Notes under the pieces: model-generated
Databases searched by the model: none
Told to the model about the DNA's origin: nothing
What the model saw: only the letters and a program-made list of their open reading frames with translations
Part shown: positions 15,813-24,597 of the stretch, in pieces
Numbering within the stretch: the first letter of the stretch is position 1
How the letters are laid out: the number at the start of each line of letters is the position of its first letter
Assembly (NCBI GenBank): GCA_947486475.1
Contig: CANKTR010000004.1
Span: forward strand, 1 to 64,000
Source: Microbacteriaceae bacterium
GTDB taxonomy: Bacteria > Actinomycetota > Actinomycetes > Actinomycetales > Microbacteriaceae
Length of the DNA: 64,000 nucleotides
Direction: 5' to 3'
Program-made: the position numbers and the translations under genes

Positions 15813-17672
15813 ATGCTCATGCGCAATGCCATCGTTCGTCATGGCCTTGCTGATTTCCGCGAACTTCATCGGTGGTCAATTGACAACCCGGACGAGTTTT
15901 GGGCGGAAGCATGGGACGACCTGAACATCGTCGGTGATCGCGGGGTTCGAACATCCCGTGGCGCAGGGTTCGAAGGAACCACATGGTTTCCCGACGCCCG
16001 ACTCAACATCGTCGACACCGTGCTGGCGGGTGACCCATCGTTCGAGGCCATTGTTGAGCGTGCCGAAGATTCTGCTCGACAATCTCTCACCCGTGGGTCA
16101 CTGCGCGACGAGGTCGCGGCGTGCGTGGGTGCGCTCCGGGCGTCCGGCGTTCAGCCCGGCGACCGAGTCGCAGCGTGGACTCCAAACGTCATCGAGACCG
16201 TGGTTTTTGCTCTCGGAGCGCTCTCAATCGGTGCCGTTGTCAGCACCGCGTCAACGGATTTCGGTCCCGCGGCGCTGGTCGATCGGTTCGGTCAAATTGA
16301 ACCAACGGTTCTTCTCGCCGCAGCGTCCTCCCGATACGGCGGCAAAGAATTCCCGCAGGCCGAATCTATTGCCCAGGTGGTTTCGGAACTACCCACACTC
16401 GCGACCGTCATCGTCATCGGTCCCAGTGATGCACATCCGACCTGGGAGGAATGGCTCGCGCCGCATCGTGGAAGCGTGTTGACCACGACCCCGCTTCCGT
16501 TTGACCACCCCGGCTTCATTTTGTTCTCGAGCGGGACCACTGGTCGACCGAAGTGCATTGTTCACTCAGCGGCGGGCGTGTTGCTGAAGGTTCTCAGTGA
16601 ACAGGGTTACCACCTGGACATCCGCCCCGACGACACGATGTTGTATGCGACAACGTGCGGTTGGATGATGTGGAATTGGCTGTTGTGTGGACTTGGCCGA
16701 GGAGCCCGCATCGTGCTGTGCGACGGAAGTCCCGGGTATCCCGACCTCAATCGCTTATGGGCAATTGCCGAGGACGAGCGCCTCACGTTTCTCGGCGTCT
16801 CGGCGGCGCTCATCGACTCGTGGCGGCAAGCGGGCATCGAGCCCTCGCGTGATTCCGATATCTCTGCACTTCGCACCATCGCCTCGACCGGTTCCCCCCT
16901 CGCGCCGTCGGGATACGACTGGGTGGCGGATTCGGTTTCACCCGATGTTGTCGTCGCGTCTATCGCTGGCGGTACCGACCTGTGCGGGTGCTTGGTGTTG
17001 GGCGTCGACACCGAGCCCGTGGTTCGAGGTGAAATTCGAGGTCCCGCTTTGGGGCTTGACGTCACCGTGTTCCGATCGGACGGGACCGAAGCCGATGTTG
17101 ACGAAGAAGGCGAGTTGGTGTGCCGAACGCCGTTTCCCAGTGTTCCCCTGAGGTTTTGGGGAGACACCGACGGTTCGCGACGTCACGGCGCATATTTTGA
17201 TCGCTTTCCGGGGGTTTGGGCGCACGGAGACTATGCGCGACGGACCCCGTCCGGCGGTTTCGAGATTCTCGGACGATTGGATGCGACCCTCAACGTCAAA
17301 GGGGTTCGAATCGGAACCGCCGAAATCTACCGCGTGGTCCTGTCGCTTCCCCGGGTTCTCGAGGCGATGGCGATTGAACAGCCGTACCAGCGCGACACCC
17401 GCATGGTCCTGTTTGTGGTCCTCGACACAGACCTCGACGAAGAATTAGAGGGTCTGATTCGGACGACCCTCCGACGCCAGGCGAGCCCTCGGCACGTGCC
17501 CGACATCATCGTTCGCGTCCCTGAACTGCCACGAACTCGAAGTGGAAAGATGACCGAACTCGCGGTTGCCGACATCGTCACCGGCCGGCCGGAACGGGAC
17601 ACATCGTCTCTTGCCAATCCAGAGTGCTTGGAGTGGTTTCGGGTGTGGGCGGCCGAATCGACTAGTTCGTAG
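15813..17672 (+). CDS. Acetoacetyl-CoA synthetase (acetoacetate-CoA ligase)
   Basis: ANL-superfamily adenylate-forming enzyme that would convert acetoacetate, ATP and CoA to acetoacetyl-CoA. In 619 residues: N-terminal ACAS-type region with FHRWSIDNPDEFWAE-like start and WFPDARLN, P-loop-like FILFSSGTTGRPKCIVHS, the aromatic block TTCGWMMWNWLLCGL, SIAGGTDLCGC, HGDYA and the hinge and C-terminal catalytic lysine region LPRTRSGKMTE. WMMWN and GGTD are characteristic of AacS rather than acetyl-CoA synthetase. A related acyl-CoA specificity cannot be excluded. Its last 11 nt overlap the convergent lacI-type gene. Confidence 0.87.
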   Translation: MLMRNAIVRHGLADFRELHRWSIDNPDEFWAEAWDDLNIVGDRGVRTSRGAGFEGTTWFPDARLNIVDTVLAGDPSFEAIVERAEDSARQSLTRGSLRDEVAACVGALRASGVQPGDRVAAWTPNVIETVVFALGALSIGAVVSTASTDFGPAALVDRFGQIEPTVLLAAASSRYGGKEFPQAESIAQVVSELPTLATVIVIGPSDAHPTWEEWLAPHRGSVLTTTPLPFDHPGFILFSSGTTGRPKCIVHSAAGVLLKVLSEQGYHLDIRPDDTMLYATTCGWMMWNWLLCGLGRGARIVLCDGSPGYPDLNRLWAIAEDERLTFLGVSAALIDSWRQAGIEPSRDSDISALRTIASTGSPLAPSGYDWVADSVSPDVVVASIAGGTDLCGCLVLGVDTEPVVRGEIRGPALGLDVTVFRSDGTEADVDEEGELVCRTPFPSVPLRFWGDTDGSRRHGAYFDRFPGVWAHGDYARRTPSGGFEILGRLDATLNVKGVRIGTAEIYRVVLSLPRVLEAMAIEQPYQRDTRMVLFVVLDTDLDEELEGLIRTTLRRQASPRHVPDIIVRVPELPRTRSGKMTELAVADIVTGRPERDTSSLANPECLEWFRVWAAESTSS

Positions 17673-18672
17673 GCTTCACGGGCCCGGTTGTTCCGCGAAT
17701 CACCAGAGAAGCCGATACGTGCTCGTGTTGGGCGGGTAAATCGCGGTCGGTGATTCGGCGAAGCATGTGTTGGGCCGCTCGGCGTCCCAGTTCGGCGAGC
17801 GGCTGAGCGATTGTGGTCAGGTTGACTCGTCGCATTCCACCGATCCGGATTCCGTCATACCCGATAACCGAGATGTCTTCGGGGACACGGAGATGGGCGT
17901 TCTCGATCGCGGCAATTGCGCCAAACGCAGCGATGTCATTGGCGACAAACAGCGCTGTCGGGTTGAGCTCCAACGCGGCCTCGGCGGCACGATAGCCGGT
18001 TGCGTCGGTGAGTCCCCCGGGAACAATCTGAATGAGTTCGGCGAGCCCGTGAGCGGTCATGGCGGCCGAGTACCCCGTCGCCCGCAGGTGGGACACGGGG
18101 TTGTCGCCTCCGCTCAGGTACACGATTCGCGCGTGCCCCAAACCGACGAGGTGGTCGATGGCGAGTCGTGCGCCCGCCACGTCGTCATTGCAGACGGTGT
18201 CCATACCGGGTGCCACGATGTCGTCGCGGGTGACGACAACGGTGGGGACATCGGCGGCGATGGATCGAAGGACGCCGGTCGGCAGGCGATGCGAAATGAG
18301 AATGAGGCCCTCCACCTGGAACTCGCGCAGCGTCTCGATTTCGGCTTGTTCGAGCGTCGGGTTTTCTCCGCCCGTGACCAACATGGTGCTGAAACCGTGT
18401 TGTCGAACCTCGGTCTGGACACCGTCGAGAATCTCGGCAAAGACGGGATTGTGGAGGTCAAGAATGAGAACCCCGATGGTACGACTTCGCCGAACGGACA
18501 GACTGCGGGCGGCGGCGTTGGGCCGATAACCGAGTTCCGCGGCCGCCTGTTCGATGAGAAGGCGACTTCGTTCACTGACTTTCGGCGAACCCGACAGCGC
18601 TAAAGACACCAGCGACTTCGACGTGCCCGCGCGCGAGGCAACGTCGTGAATCGTCGGTCGGTCGCGCGGCAT
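17662..18672 (-). CDS. LacI-family regulator of the inositol cluster
   Basis: DNA-binding repressor of 336 residues. The N-terminal helix-turn-helix and hinge are clear: TIHDVASRAGTSKSLVSLALSG (in two halves) and RPNAAARSLSVRRS. The rest is the periplasmic-binding-protein-like effector domain, with VIGYDGIRIGG near the end. Its ATG lies 3 nt after the iolG stop, so it is co-transcribed with iolG and would be autoregulated from the divergent iol promoter, where a CpG-centred palindrome of LacI type is present. The likely effector is inositol or a pathway intermediate (inference from context). Confidence 0.87.
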   Translation of the reverse strand: MPRDRPTIHDVASRAGTSKSLVSLALSGSPKVSERSRLLIEQAAAELGYRPNAAARSLSVRRSRTIGVLILDLHNPVFAEILDGVQTEVRQHGFSTMLVTGGENPTLEQAEIETLREFQVEGLILISHRLPTGVLRSIAADVPTVVVTRDDIVAPGMDTVCNDDVAGARLAIDHLVGLGHARIVYLSGGDNPVSHLRATGYSAAMTAHGLAELIQIVPGGLTDATGYRAAEAALELNPTALFVANDIAAFGAIAAIENAHLRVPEDISVIGYDGIRIGGMRRVNLTTIAQPLAELGRRAAQHMLRRITDRDLPAQHEHVSASLVIRGTTGPVKPTN

Positions 18673-18675
18673 GTG

Positions 18676-19668
18676 TTATCGAACGTCCGACACTCGAACC
18701 GCAGCGCCCGTCGCAATCGATTGTTCACAGGCGATGGCAATCCGGAGGCTCTCGAGTGCCGAATCGGGCGGGCACGGATTGTCGATTTCCCCCCGTGCGA
18801 AGGACACGAAGGCGTGTGTTTCGTTGCGGAACGAATCACGGAAGCGGTCGACAAAACCGCTGTAGGGGTTGTGGTTGAGAGCAAGGTCGCCCTCGATTGT
18901 CCGAAGCGGTGTCCGTGCGTTCAAGCCGGCCGAAATGGAATCGTGTGAACCGAACGCCTCGAGCCGGATGTCGTGTCCGAGAGCGTCATGCCGTGTACCC
19001 GTGATGATGACCTGGACGCCCGTGGTGGTCACCGCGATGACGGAACTCACATCGGCGTCGTCAAAGTCGGCGTAGTCGTGGTGTTCGCGCACCGACTTGG
19101 TGGCGAACACACGATCCACCTCGCTGCCGGTCAGCCACCGAACCAAATCGAAATCGTGCACGTGCATGTCCCGAAAGATTCCACCACTTCCCGCGATGAA
19201 CTCGCGGGCGCTCGGCGTGTGGTCGTGAGCCGTCATCGTCAACGAATACACGGTGCCGATGTCACCGCTCTGAATGGCACTGTGTACGGCTCGAATCGGC
19301 TCGTCGAATCGTCGCTGGAAACCGATCTGCAACGGTGACCCGTTCGCCTCGGCGAGCGCGATGGCTGCTTCGGTCGCCTCGAGGGTCTTGGCAATCGGCT
19401 TTTCGCACAGTACTGGAATGCCCTGCGGCAAAACCTTCGACAGCACGTCCTCGTGGGCATCGGTTCCCACGGCAACAACGACGGCGTCGGCAATGGGGCC
19501 CGTAGCCGTTTCCCACGGAATGGCTGTGGCCCCGAATTGCGTTGCGAGGTCGGTTGCCCGCTGTGCATTTCGGTTGGTAACGAGGACTTCGGCCACTCGA
19601 GGATCGGCGGCCAGGTCTTCGACGCGAATCGCGCCCATTCGACCTGCACCGAATACAAGAACTCTCAT
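18676..19668 (-). CDS. iolG: Inositol 2-dehydrogenase (Gfo/Idh/MocA family)
   Basis: NAD-dependent oxidation of myo-inositol to 2-keto-myo-inositol is the first step of the pathway. The 330-residue protein has the Rossmann motif VFGAGRMGAIR, the catalytic-region CEKPIAKTLEAT (EKP motif) and GIFRDMHVHDFDLVRWLTG, including the Asp/His dyad typical of IolG. FQRRFD also matches inositol dehydrogenases. ATG 19668 is preferred to ATG 19680 because GAGG lies 6 nt before it. Divergent from iolE and followed by the LacI regulator. Confidence 0.85.
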   Translation of the reverse strand: MRVLVFGAGRMGAIRVEDLAADPRVAEVLVTNRNAQRATDLATQFGATAIPWETATGPIADAVVVAVGTDAHEDVLSKVLPQGIPVLCEKPIAKTLEATEAAIALAEANGSPLQIGFQRRFDEPIRAVHSAIQSGDIGTVYSLTMTAHDHTPSAREFIAGSGGIFRDMHVHDFDLVRWLTGSEVDRVFATKSVREHHDYADFDDADVSSVIAVTTTGVQVIITGTRHDALGHDIRLEAFGSHDSISAGLNARTPLRTIEGDLALNHNPYSGFVDRFRDSFRNETHAFVSFARGEIDNPCPPDSALESLRIAIACEQSIATGAAVRVSDVR

Positions 19669-19700
19669 GGACAACCTCATTTCGTCGGGTGGTGGACGTC

Positions 19701-19730
19701 TTGCGGAAAACTGATTTGTTCTGACATACT
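19701..19730 (+). promoter_or_regulatory. iolE operon promoter
   Basis: TTGCGG (19701-19706), 18-bp spacer, CATACT (19725-19730). Transcription would start near 19737, inside the palindromic operator. On the opposite strand TTGACA (19760-19755), a 17-bp spacer and TCCAAT could drive iolG. Confidence 0.45.
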
Positions 19731-19732
19731 AA

Positions 19733-19746
19733 TTGGACCGTTCCAA
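19733..19746. promoter_or_regulatory. LacI-type operator in the divergent iol promoter
   Basis: TTGGACCGTTCCAA is a palindrome with a central CpG, six of its seven pairs matching, the usual form of LacI/GalR-family sites. It covers the predicted start point of the iolE transcript and lies between the two divergent promoters, 13 nt before the iolE ATG. Binding by the adjacent LacI-family protein is inferred. Confidence 0.6.
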
Positions 19747-19759
19747 CGAAGGATTGTCA

Positions 19760-20656
19760 ATGTCCGACTTTATCTCCCGTGTCGCCTCCGCACCCATTTC
19801 ATGGGGAATCTGCGAGGTCCCCGATTGGGGCGCCATGTTGCCGACCGATCGCGTTCTCGGCGAAATGGCCGGGCTCGGCTTCACCGCGACCGAGTTGGGG
19901 GCGCCCGGCTTCCTGCCCGACGACCCCGACGCGCTCAAGGAAAAACTCGCCGAGTTCGGAATGATCCTCTTGGGTGGTTTCACGCCGGTCATCCTGCACG
20001 ACCCGGCGGAACGCGACGCGACCATCACGAGCGCCACGGCCACCGCCCGCCTGTTTCAACAGGCCGGAGCGACGAAGTTCGTCTCGTCCATCGTGCAGGA
20101 CATGGACTGGTCGATTCCTCGGCCACTGTCCGCCGCCGAGCACAAGCACATGGCCGAAATGTTCGGCGTCATCGACGACATCTGTGGCGAGTACGGACTG
20201 GAGCAGGTACTTCACCCACACGTCCAAACCCTCGTCGAAACCAAGGACGACATCGCCCGTGTCCTTGACTCGTGTGACGTCCACTTCTGCCTCGACACGG
20301 GTCACATCGCTTTCGGTGGCCAGGATCCGGTCGAGTTCGCGAAGATGGCATTCGAGCGCGTCGGGCACGTGCACTTGAAGGACATCCGCCTCGACATGGT
20401 TCCGGCGGTTCTTCGTCGCGAGGTGTCGCTCATGGCGGCCACGCAGGCGGGCGTGTTCACCAACCTTGGCGCGGGCGACGTCGACATCCTCGGTGTCGTC
20501 CAGACCCTCGAGTCCGCCGGCTATCGCGGCTGGTACGTCATCGAACAAGACACGGCGATCACGGGTGGATTCCCCGCCGAGGGCGACGGTCCCGTCCACC
20601 AAGTCGCCGCGTCCCTCAAATATTTGACCGACGTCGTCGCACCGACACTCGGATAA
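19760..20656 (+). CDS. iolE: Inosose dehydratase (IolE-type TIM barrel)
   Basis: Dehydrates 2-keto-myo-inositol to 3D-(3,5/4)-trihydroxycyclohexane-1,2-dione. The 298-residue xylose-isomerase-like barrel starts with the family signature SAPISWGICEVPDWG. Metal-site segments are present: ATELG (Glu), HPHVQTLVE, CLDTGHIAFGG and HVHLKDI (Asp/His/His), and YVIEQD near the C-terminus (Glu). ATG 19760 follows GAAGGA and is preferred to the upstream in-frame TTG, which lies inside the operator. First gene of a six-gene plus-strand operon. Confidence 0.85.
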   Translation: MSDFISRVASAPISWGICEVPDWGAMLPTDRVLGEMAGLGFTATELGAPGFLPDDPDALKEKLAEFGMILLGGFTPVILHDPAERDATITSATATARLFQQAGATKFVSSIVQDMDWSIPRPLSAAEHKHMAEMFGVIDDICGEYGLEQVLHPHVQTLVETKDDIARVLDSCDVHFCLDTGHIAFGGQDPVEFAKMAFERVGHVHLKDIRLDMVPAVLRREVSLMAATQAGVFTNLGAGDVDILGVVQTLESAGYRGWYVIEQDTAITGGFPAEGDGPVHQVAASLKYLTDVVAPTLG

Positions 20657-20661
20657 CCGCC

Positions 20662-21606
20662 GTGTCCACCTGGGAAGTTCTGAGTGTCGGTCGAATCAGT
20701 GTCGATTTGTACGCGGTCGAGCCGAATATCGGATTCGACGGACAGCAGAGTTTCCAGAAATCCGTCGGCGGGAGTCCCACCAACGTGGCGGTGGCCGCCG
20801 CTCAGTTGGGACACCGTGTGGGCCTCGTCACGAAAGTCGGCGATGACGCGTTTGGCGATTACGTTCGAGGTCGCTTGAACAACTGGGGGGTCGCCACCGA
20901 TTTCGTCACGTCCCAACCCAACGCACAGACTCCGCTCGCTCTGGCGGCTCTGACGCCTCCGGAAAGCCCCACCGTCATCTTTTACCGGGGTCCGGCTGCG
21001 CCCGACACCACACTGACGACCGACGACGTCCCCGCTGACGTCGTGCGCGACACGCCAATTCTGTGGATCAGCCAGGGCTCGTTGGCGCAGGGAACCACCG
21101 CCGAGACCTGCCTCACGTGGATGGGAATGCGGTCACGCGAACAACACACCATCCTGGATTTGGACTATCGACCCTCGCTGTGGGCGGACCGAGACGCGGC
21201 GCGCGCCATGGCGACGCGGGCGATTGCCCTGGCCACCGTGGTCGTCGGCAACCGAGAAGAGTGTGCCGTTGCCGTCGGAACCGACGTGCCGGATGGCGCG
21301 GCCGACCTGTTATTGGCCGCCGGCGCCACACTCGCCATCATCAAACTCGGTGCGGACGGTGCGCTGATGGCGACCGCAACCGAGCGGATTCGAATTCCGG
21401 CCACCCCGATTGACGTCGTGTGTGGGCTCGGCGCTGGTGACGCATTCGGTGGGGCGCTCTGCCACGGATTGCTGGGCGGCTGGGATCTGGAACGCATCGG
21501 GCGTGCGGCGAATGCCGCCGGGGCACTGGTGTCCACCAAACTCACCTGCGCCGACGCAATGCCGAACGTTGCCGAATTGGACGAAATGATCGGAGCGACC
21601 GCATGA
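20662..21606 (+). CDS. iolC: 5-dehydro-2-deoxygluconokinase (PfkB family)
   Basis: Phosphorylates 5-dehydro-2-deoxygluconate (DKG) to DKG-6-phosphate. The 314-residue ribokinase-fold protein has the PfkB N-terminal motif SVGGSPTNVAVAAAQLG, a substrate-region DLDYRPSLW typical of IolC, and the C-terminal catalytic/anion-hole signature CGLGAGDAFGGALCHGL. GTG start, 5 nt after the iolE stop. No C-terminal DUF2090 aldolase domain is fused to it, unlike the IolC of many proteobacteria; the next gene may supply that activity. Stop overlaps the next start by 4 bp. Confidence 0.87.
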   Translation: MSTWEVLSVGRISVDLYAVEPNIGFDGQQSFQKSVGGSPTNVAVAAAQLGHRVGLVTKVGDDAFGDYVRGRLNNWGVATDFVTSQPNAQTPLALAALTPPESPTVIFYRGPAAPDTTLTTDDVPADVVRDTPILWISQGSLAQGTTAETCLTWMGMRSREQHTILDLDYRPSLWADRDAARAMATRAIALATVVVGNREECAVAVGTDVPDGAADLLLAAGATLAIIKLGADGALMATATERIRIPATPIDVVCGLGAGDAFGGALCHGLLGGWDLERIGRAANAAGALVSTKLTCADAMPNVAELDEMIGATA

Positions 21607-22520
21607 CACTCGACCGCGACCTGTACCGCGCCCTACTCGACGCGAGGGTGTTTGAACCGCAGGCACTTCTCGATGCCCTCACGTCACGGCGACGCCGAAC
21701 GATCGCCGGAACCGACGGCAAACTGCTCATCTTGGCCGCCGATCACACCGCGCGCGGCAAAATTTCGCTGGGCGCAGACGCCCTCGCGATGGCGGATCGT
21801 TTCACTCTGCTCGAACGATTGGTCCGTTGTCTCGCCCTGCCGCACGTCGACGGCGTGCTGGCGAGCGCCGACATCCTCGAGGAACTCGCGTGGCTCGGAG
21901 CGCTGGATGGCAAGTTGGCACTCGGCACGATCAACCGGGGTGGCATCATCGGCGCGCGCTGGGAACTCGACGACCGCGTCTCGGCCTATGACGTCGACCA
22001 TGTCGAATCGATGGGGCTGGACGGTGGGAAAACCTTGATTCGCATCGATTACAGCGACCCGAGCGTCGCCCGTACTCTCGAAACGGTCGCTCGGATCTCG
22101 ACCGAACTGGCCGACCGCCGAATCATGTCCCTCATCGAACCCTTGCCCTATGTGACGCAGCCGGGAGGGAATCCGACGCTGGACACATCCGATGACGCGC
22201 TCGTCAAGGTTGTCGCCATCGCATCCGGTCTTGGCGCCGTCTCTGCGTACACCTGGCTCAAGGTACCCGCGAGTTCCCGAATGACGGAGGTTGCGGGAGC
22301 GACGACGCTGCCGATCCTGATGTTGGGGGGCGAACCCGGGCCGGACGCGAATGAAACTTTTGGACTCTGGGAACAATCCATGGCAGAGCCCAACGTTCGC
22401 GGACTCGTCGCGGGTCGCGCATTGCTCTACCCGAACGACGGTGATTCGGAAGGCGCCGTTGTGCGAGCGTCGTCCATCGTTCGCCCGGGCCACACATTCA
22501 CCACGGAAGGCGCATCATGA
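21603..22520 (+). CDS. Cgl0159-family (beta/alpha)8 protein, candidate DKG-phosphate aldolase
   Basis: A 305-residue TIM-barrel-like protein of the family named after Corynebacterium glutamicum Cgl0159, which is also encoded in an inositol cluster. KLLILAADHTARGKI near residues 40-54 resembles class I aldolase first strands, and ADRRIMSLIEPLPY and TWLKVPAS (Lys in a strand) fit a Schiff-base aldolase core. It overlaps iolC (ATGA) and iolB (ATGA) on either side, so it is strictly co-translated with them. No IolJ is present in the cluster, so cleavage of DKG-6-phosphate to malonate semialdehyde and DHAP is a reasonable but untested role. Confidence 0.65.
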   Translation: MTLDRDLYRALLDARVFEPQALLDALTSRRRRTIAGTDGKLLILAADHTARGKISLGADALAMADRFTLLERLVRCLALPHVDGVLASADILEELAWLGALDGKLALGTINRGGIIGARWELDDRVSAYDVDHVESMGLDGGKTLIRIDYSDPSVARTLETVARISTELADRRIMSLIEPLPYVTQPGGNPTLDTSDDALVKVVAIASGLGAVSAYTWLKVPASSRMTEVAGATTLPILMLGGEPGPDANETFGLWEQSMAEPNVRGLVAGRALLYPNDGDSEGAVVRASSIVRPGHTFTTEGAS

Positions 22521-23410
22521 CCTGGTATCACCCGGCGGGAACACTCGCCACGGACACGGCCGACCTACACGTCACCCCGGAAATCGCTGGTTGGGCATAC
22601 AGCGGGCTGCAGGTTTTTACTCTGTCTACCGGCTCTCCCGTGAGTGTGACGCTGACCGGGGAAGAGGGCGTAATTGTGCCCCTGTCCGCGCGAAACGTCG
22701 CGGTCACGATTGATGGAGTGCCTTTCACGCTGGAGGGACGCGATGGCGTGTTCGATTCGGTGTCGGACTGGATTTACGCACCCGTTGGGTCACTCGTCAC
22801 CCTGAGCGGTGAGTCGGGCGAGATCGCGATCTGCACCGCTCGTGCTTCGGAGGTTTTCCCCGTTGCTCACGTCGCCGCCGCGGACGTGTCGGTCGAGGTG
22901 CGCGGATCGGGACAAGCGACCCGCCAAGTGACCAACATTGCCACCCCCGGCTCGTTTACCGCCGCCCACAAGATCAACGTCTGCGAGGTCATCACACCGG
23001 GTGGCAATTGGTCGTCGTGGCCTCCGCACCGCCACGACGGCATCGGAGACTGCCCGACCAACAACGAAGAGATCTATTACTTCCGAATTGGCCGGAACGA
23101 CAAGCCCCACGGAGACCCCACCGGAACCGGACTTTTTCGCTTGTACACCGTGAGTGGTTCGGTCGACGAGACACTGTCGGTGCGCGACGGAGATGTGTAC
23201 GTTGTTCCCGAGGGGTACCACGGTCCCACCGTCGCACCCCCCGAATACCCGATGTACTTCCTCAACGTCCTCGCCGGTCCCGCCGAGGACAGAACCATGG
23301 CGTTTTGTGATGACCCCGCCCACCACTGGATCCGCGATTCGTGGAACACCCAAACCCAAGACCCCCGATTGCCGTGGACCACGGCAGCCGGCCGAACCGA
23401 AAAGAGCTGA
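22517..23410 (+). CDS. iolB: 5-deoxy-glucuronate isomerase
   Basis: Converts 5-deoxy-glucuronate to DKG. The 297-residue bicupin contains the family hallmark INVCEVITPGGNWSSWPPH followed by RHD, with the metal-binding His residues, then EEIYYFRI and VPEGYHGPTVAPPEY. Length is normal for IolB. Coupled by a 4-bp overlap to the upstream Cgl0159-family gene; the next gene begins 2 nt after its stop. Confidence 0.92.
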   Translation: MTWYHPAGTLATDTADLHVTPEIAGWAYSGLQVFTLSTGSPVSVTLTGEEGVIVPLSARNVAVTIDGVPFTLEGRDGVFDSVSDWIYAPVGSLVTLSGESGEIAICTARASEVFPVAHVAAADVSVEVRGSGQATRQVTNIATPGSFTAAHKINVCEVITPGGNWSSWPPHRHDGIGDCPTNNEEIYYFRIGRNDKPHGDPTGTGLFRLYTVSGSVDETLSVRDGDVYVVPEGYHGPTVAPPEYPMYFLNVLAGPAEDRTMAFCDDPAHHWIRDSWNTQTQDPRLPWTTAAGRTEKS

Positions 23411-23412
23411 AC

Positions 23413-24597
23413 ATGAACCGTCGTATTGGAGTTGCCGTCCTCGGATTGGGTTGGATGGGTCAGGCGCATTCGCGCTCGATGCTGCGCATCCCGTCGCTGT
23501 TCCCCGATCGTTCGTTTGACCCCGTTCTGGTTGTCTGTGCGGACACGGAAGAAGAACGTCGCGAACGCGCCGTGCGCGACTTCGGATTCGAACGTGCCGT
23601 CGCGGATTGGCGGGAGGCCATCGACTCGGATGACGTCGATGTGGTCTGGGTGACCGCACCGAACATGCTTCACATCCCGATGATCGAAGCCGCCTGTGCC
23701 GCGGGTAAGGCCGTGTTCAGCGAAAAGCCCATCGGAGGCAAGCCGGAACAAACGGTGGCCGCGTTTGCCGCAGCGCACGCCGCCGGTGTCCGCACCGGTG
23801 TCGGGTACAACTATTTGTGGTCACCGCTCGTCATGCATGCACGCCACTTGATTGAATCGGGCGCCCTGGGCGAAATCACCCACTACCGCGGCCGATTTAT
23901 CTCGATGTACGGCAGTGATGAACTCGGTCTCTTGACCTGGCGATTCATCCTCGACCAGGCCGGATACGGCGTCACGAGTGACATCCTGAGCCACTCCGTG
24001 TCCATGGCACAGTTCCTCGTGGGCGGCATCACCGATGTGGTGGGCATGCGGAACACGACTATTCCGAAACGCCCCCTCCCCACCGGAGCGGCCAGCCACT
24101 ACGGCCGTGGTCGACCGGAAGACCCCAAGGGCGATGTTGAGAACGAAGACTTCGCGTCCATGCTCTGCCACTTCGAGAACGGTGCGACCGGCACGTTCGA
24201 GGTCAGCCGCACCATGGTTGGTCCCGAAAGCCAGAACGCCTTCGAGGTGTACGGAACGAAGGGTGCGGTCGCCTGGAACCTCGAAAAGATGAACGAGTTG
24301 CAGTACTACAAACTCACGGAAGACCCCAGCTCGGGATACACCACCATCTTTGGTGGCGATCGCTTCCCGTTCCACGGCGTCTTTTCACCCGGTCAAGCCA
24401 ATCCGATCGCGTTTGAAGACCTCGTCGCCATCGAGGACTACTCGTTCCTCGAGTCCATCGCGACCGATACGCCGTTCTCGCCCAGTTTCCGTGAAGCGGT
24501 CGATGTGGTGAATGTTCAGCAGGCACTCATCGATTCGTGGGATTCGAAGACGTGGGAAACCGTGGTCGACCTGGCAGGAGATTCTCGTGGCAAGTAA
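23413..24597 (+). CDS. Second Gfo/Idh/MocA-family dehydrogenase of the inositol operon
   Basis: NAD(P)-dependent sugar/polyol dehydrogenase of 394 residues. Rossmann motif AVLGLGWMGQAHSRSML, FSEKPIGG (EKP catalytic lysine) and SDILSHSVSMAQFLVGG in the C-terminal domain. It is only distantly similar to the iolG product of the divergent gene. Likely roles are oxidation of another inositol stereoisomer (scyllo- or D-chiro-inositol, as for IolX/IolW/OxiD-type enzymes) or a 1-keto isomerisation; this is inference from its operon. Start 23413 follows the iolB stop by 2 nt. It overlaps iolD by 11 nt. Confidence 0.8.
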   Translation: MNRRIGVAVLGLGWMGQAHSRSMLRIPSLFPDRSFDPVLVVCADTEEERRERAVRDFGFERAVADWREAIDSDDVDVVWVTAPNMLHIPMIEAACAAGKAVFSEKPIGGKPEQTVAAFAAAHAAGVRTGVGYNYLWSPLVMHARHLIESGALGEITHYRGRFISMYGSDELGLLTWRFILDQAGYGVTSDILSHSVSMAQFLVGGITDVVGMRNTTIPKRPLPTGAASHYGRGRPEDPKGDVENEDFASMLCHFENGATGTFEVSRTMVGPESQNAFEVYGTKGAVAWNLEKMNELQYYKLTEDPSSGYTTIFGGDRFPFHGVFSPGQANPIAFEDLVAIEDYSFLESIATDTPFSPSFREAVDVVNVQQALIDSWDSKTWETVVDLAGDSRGK

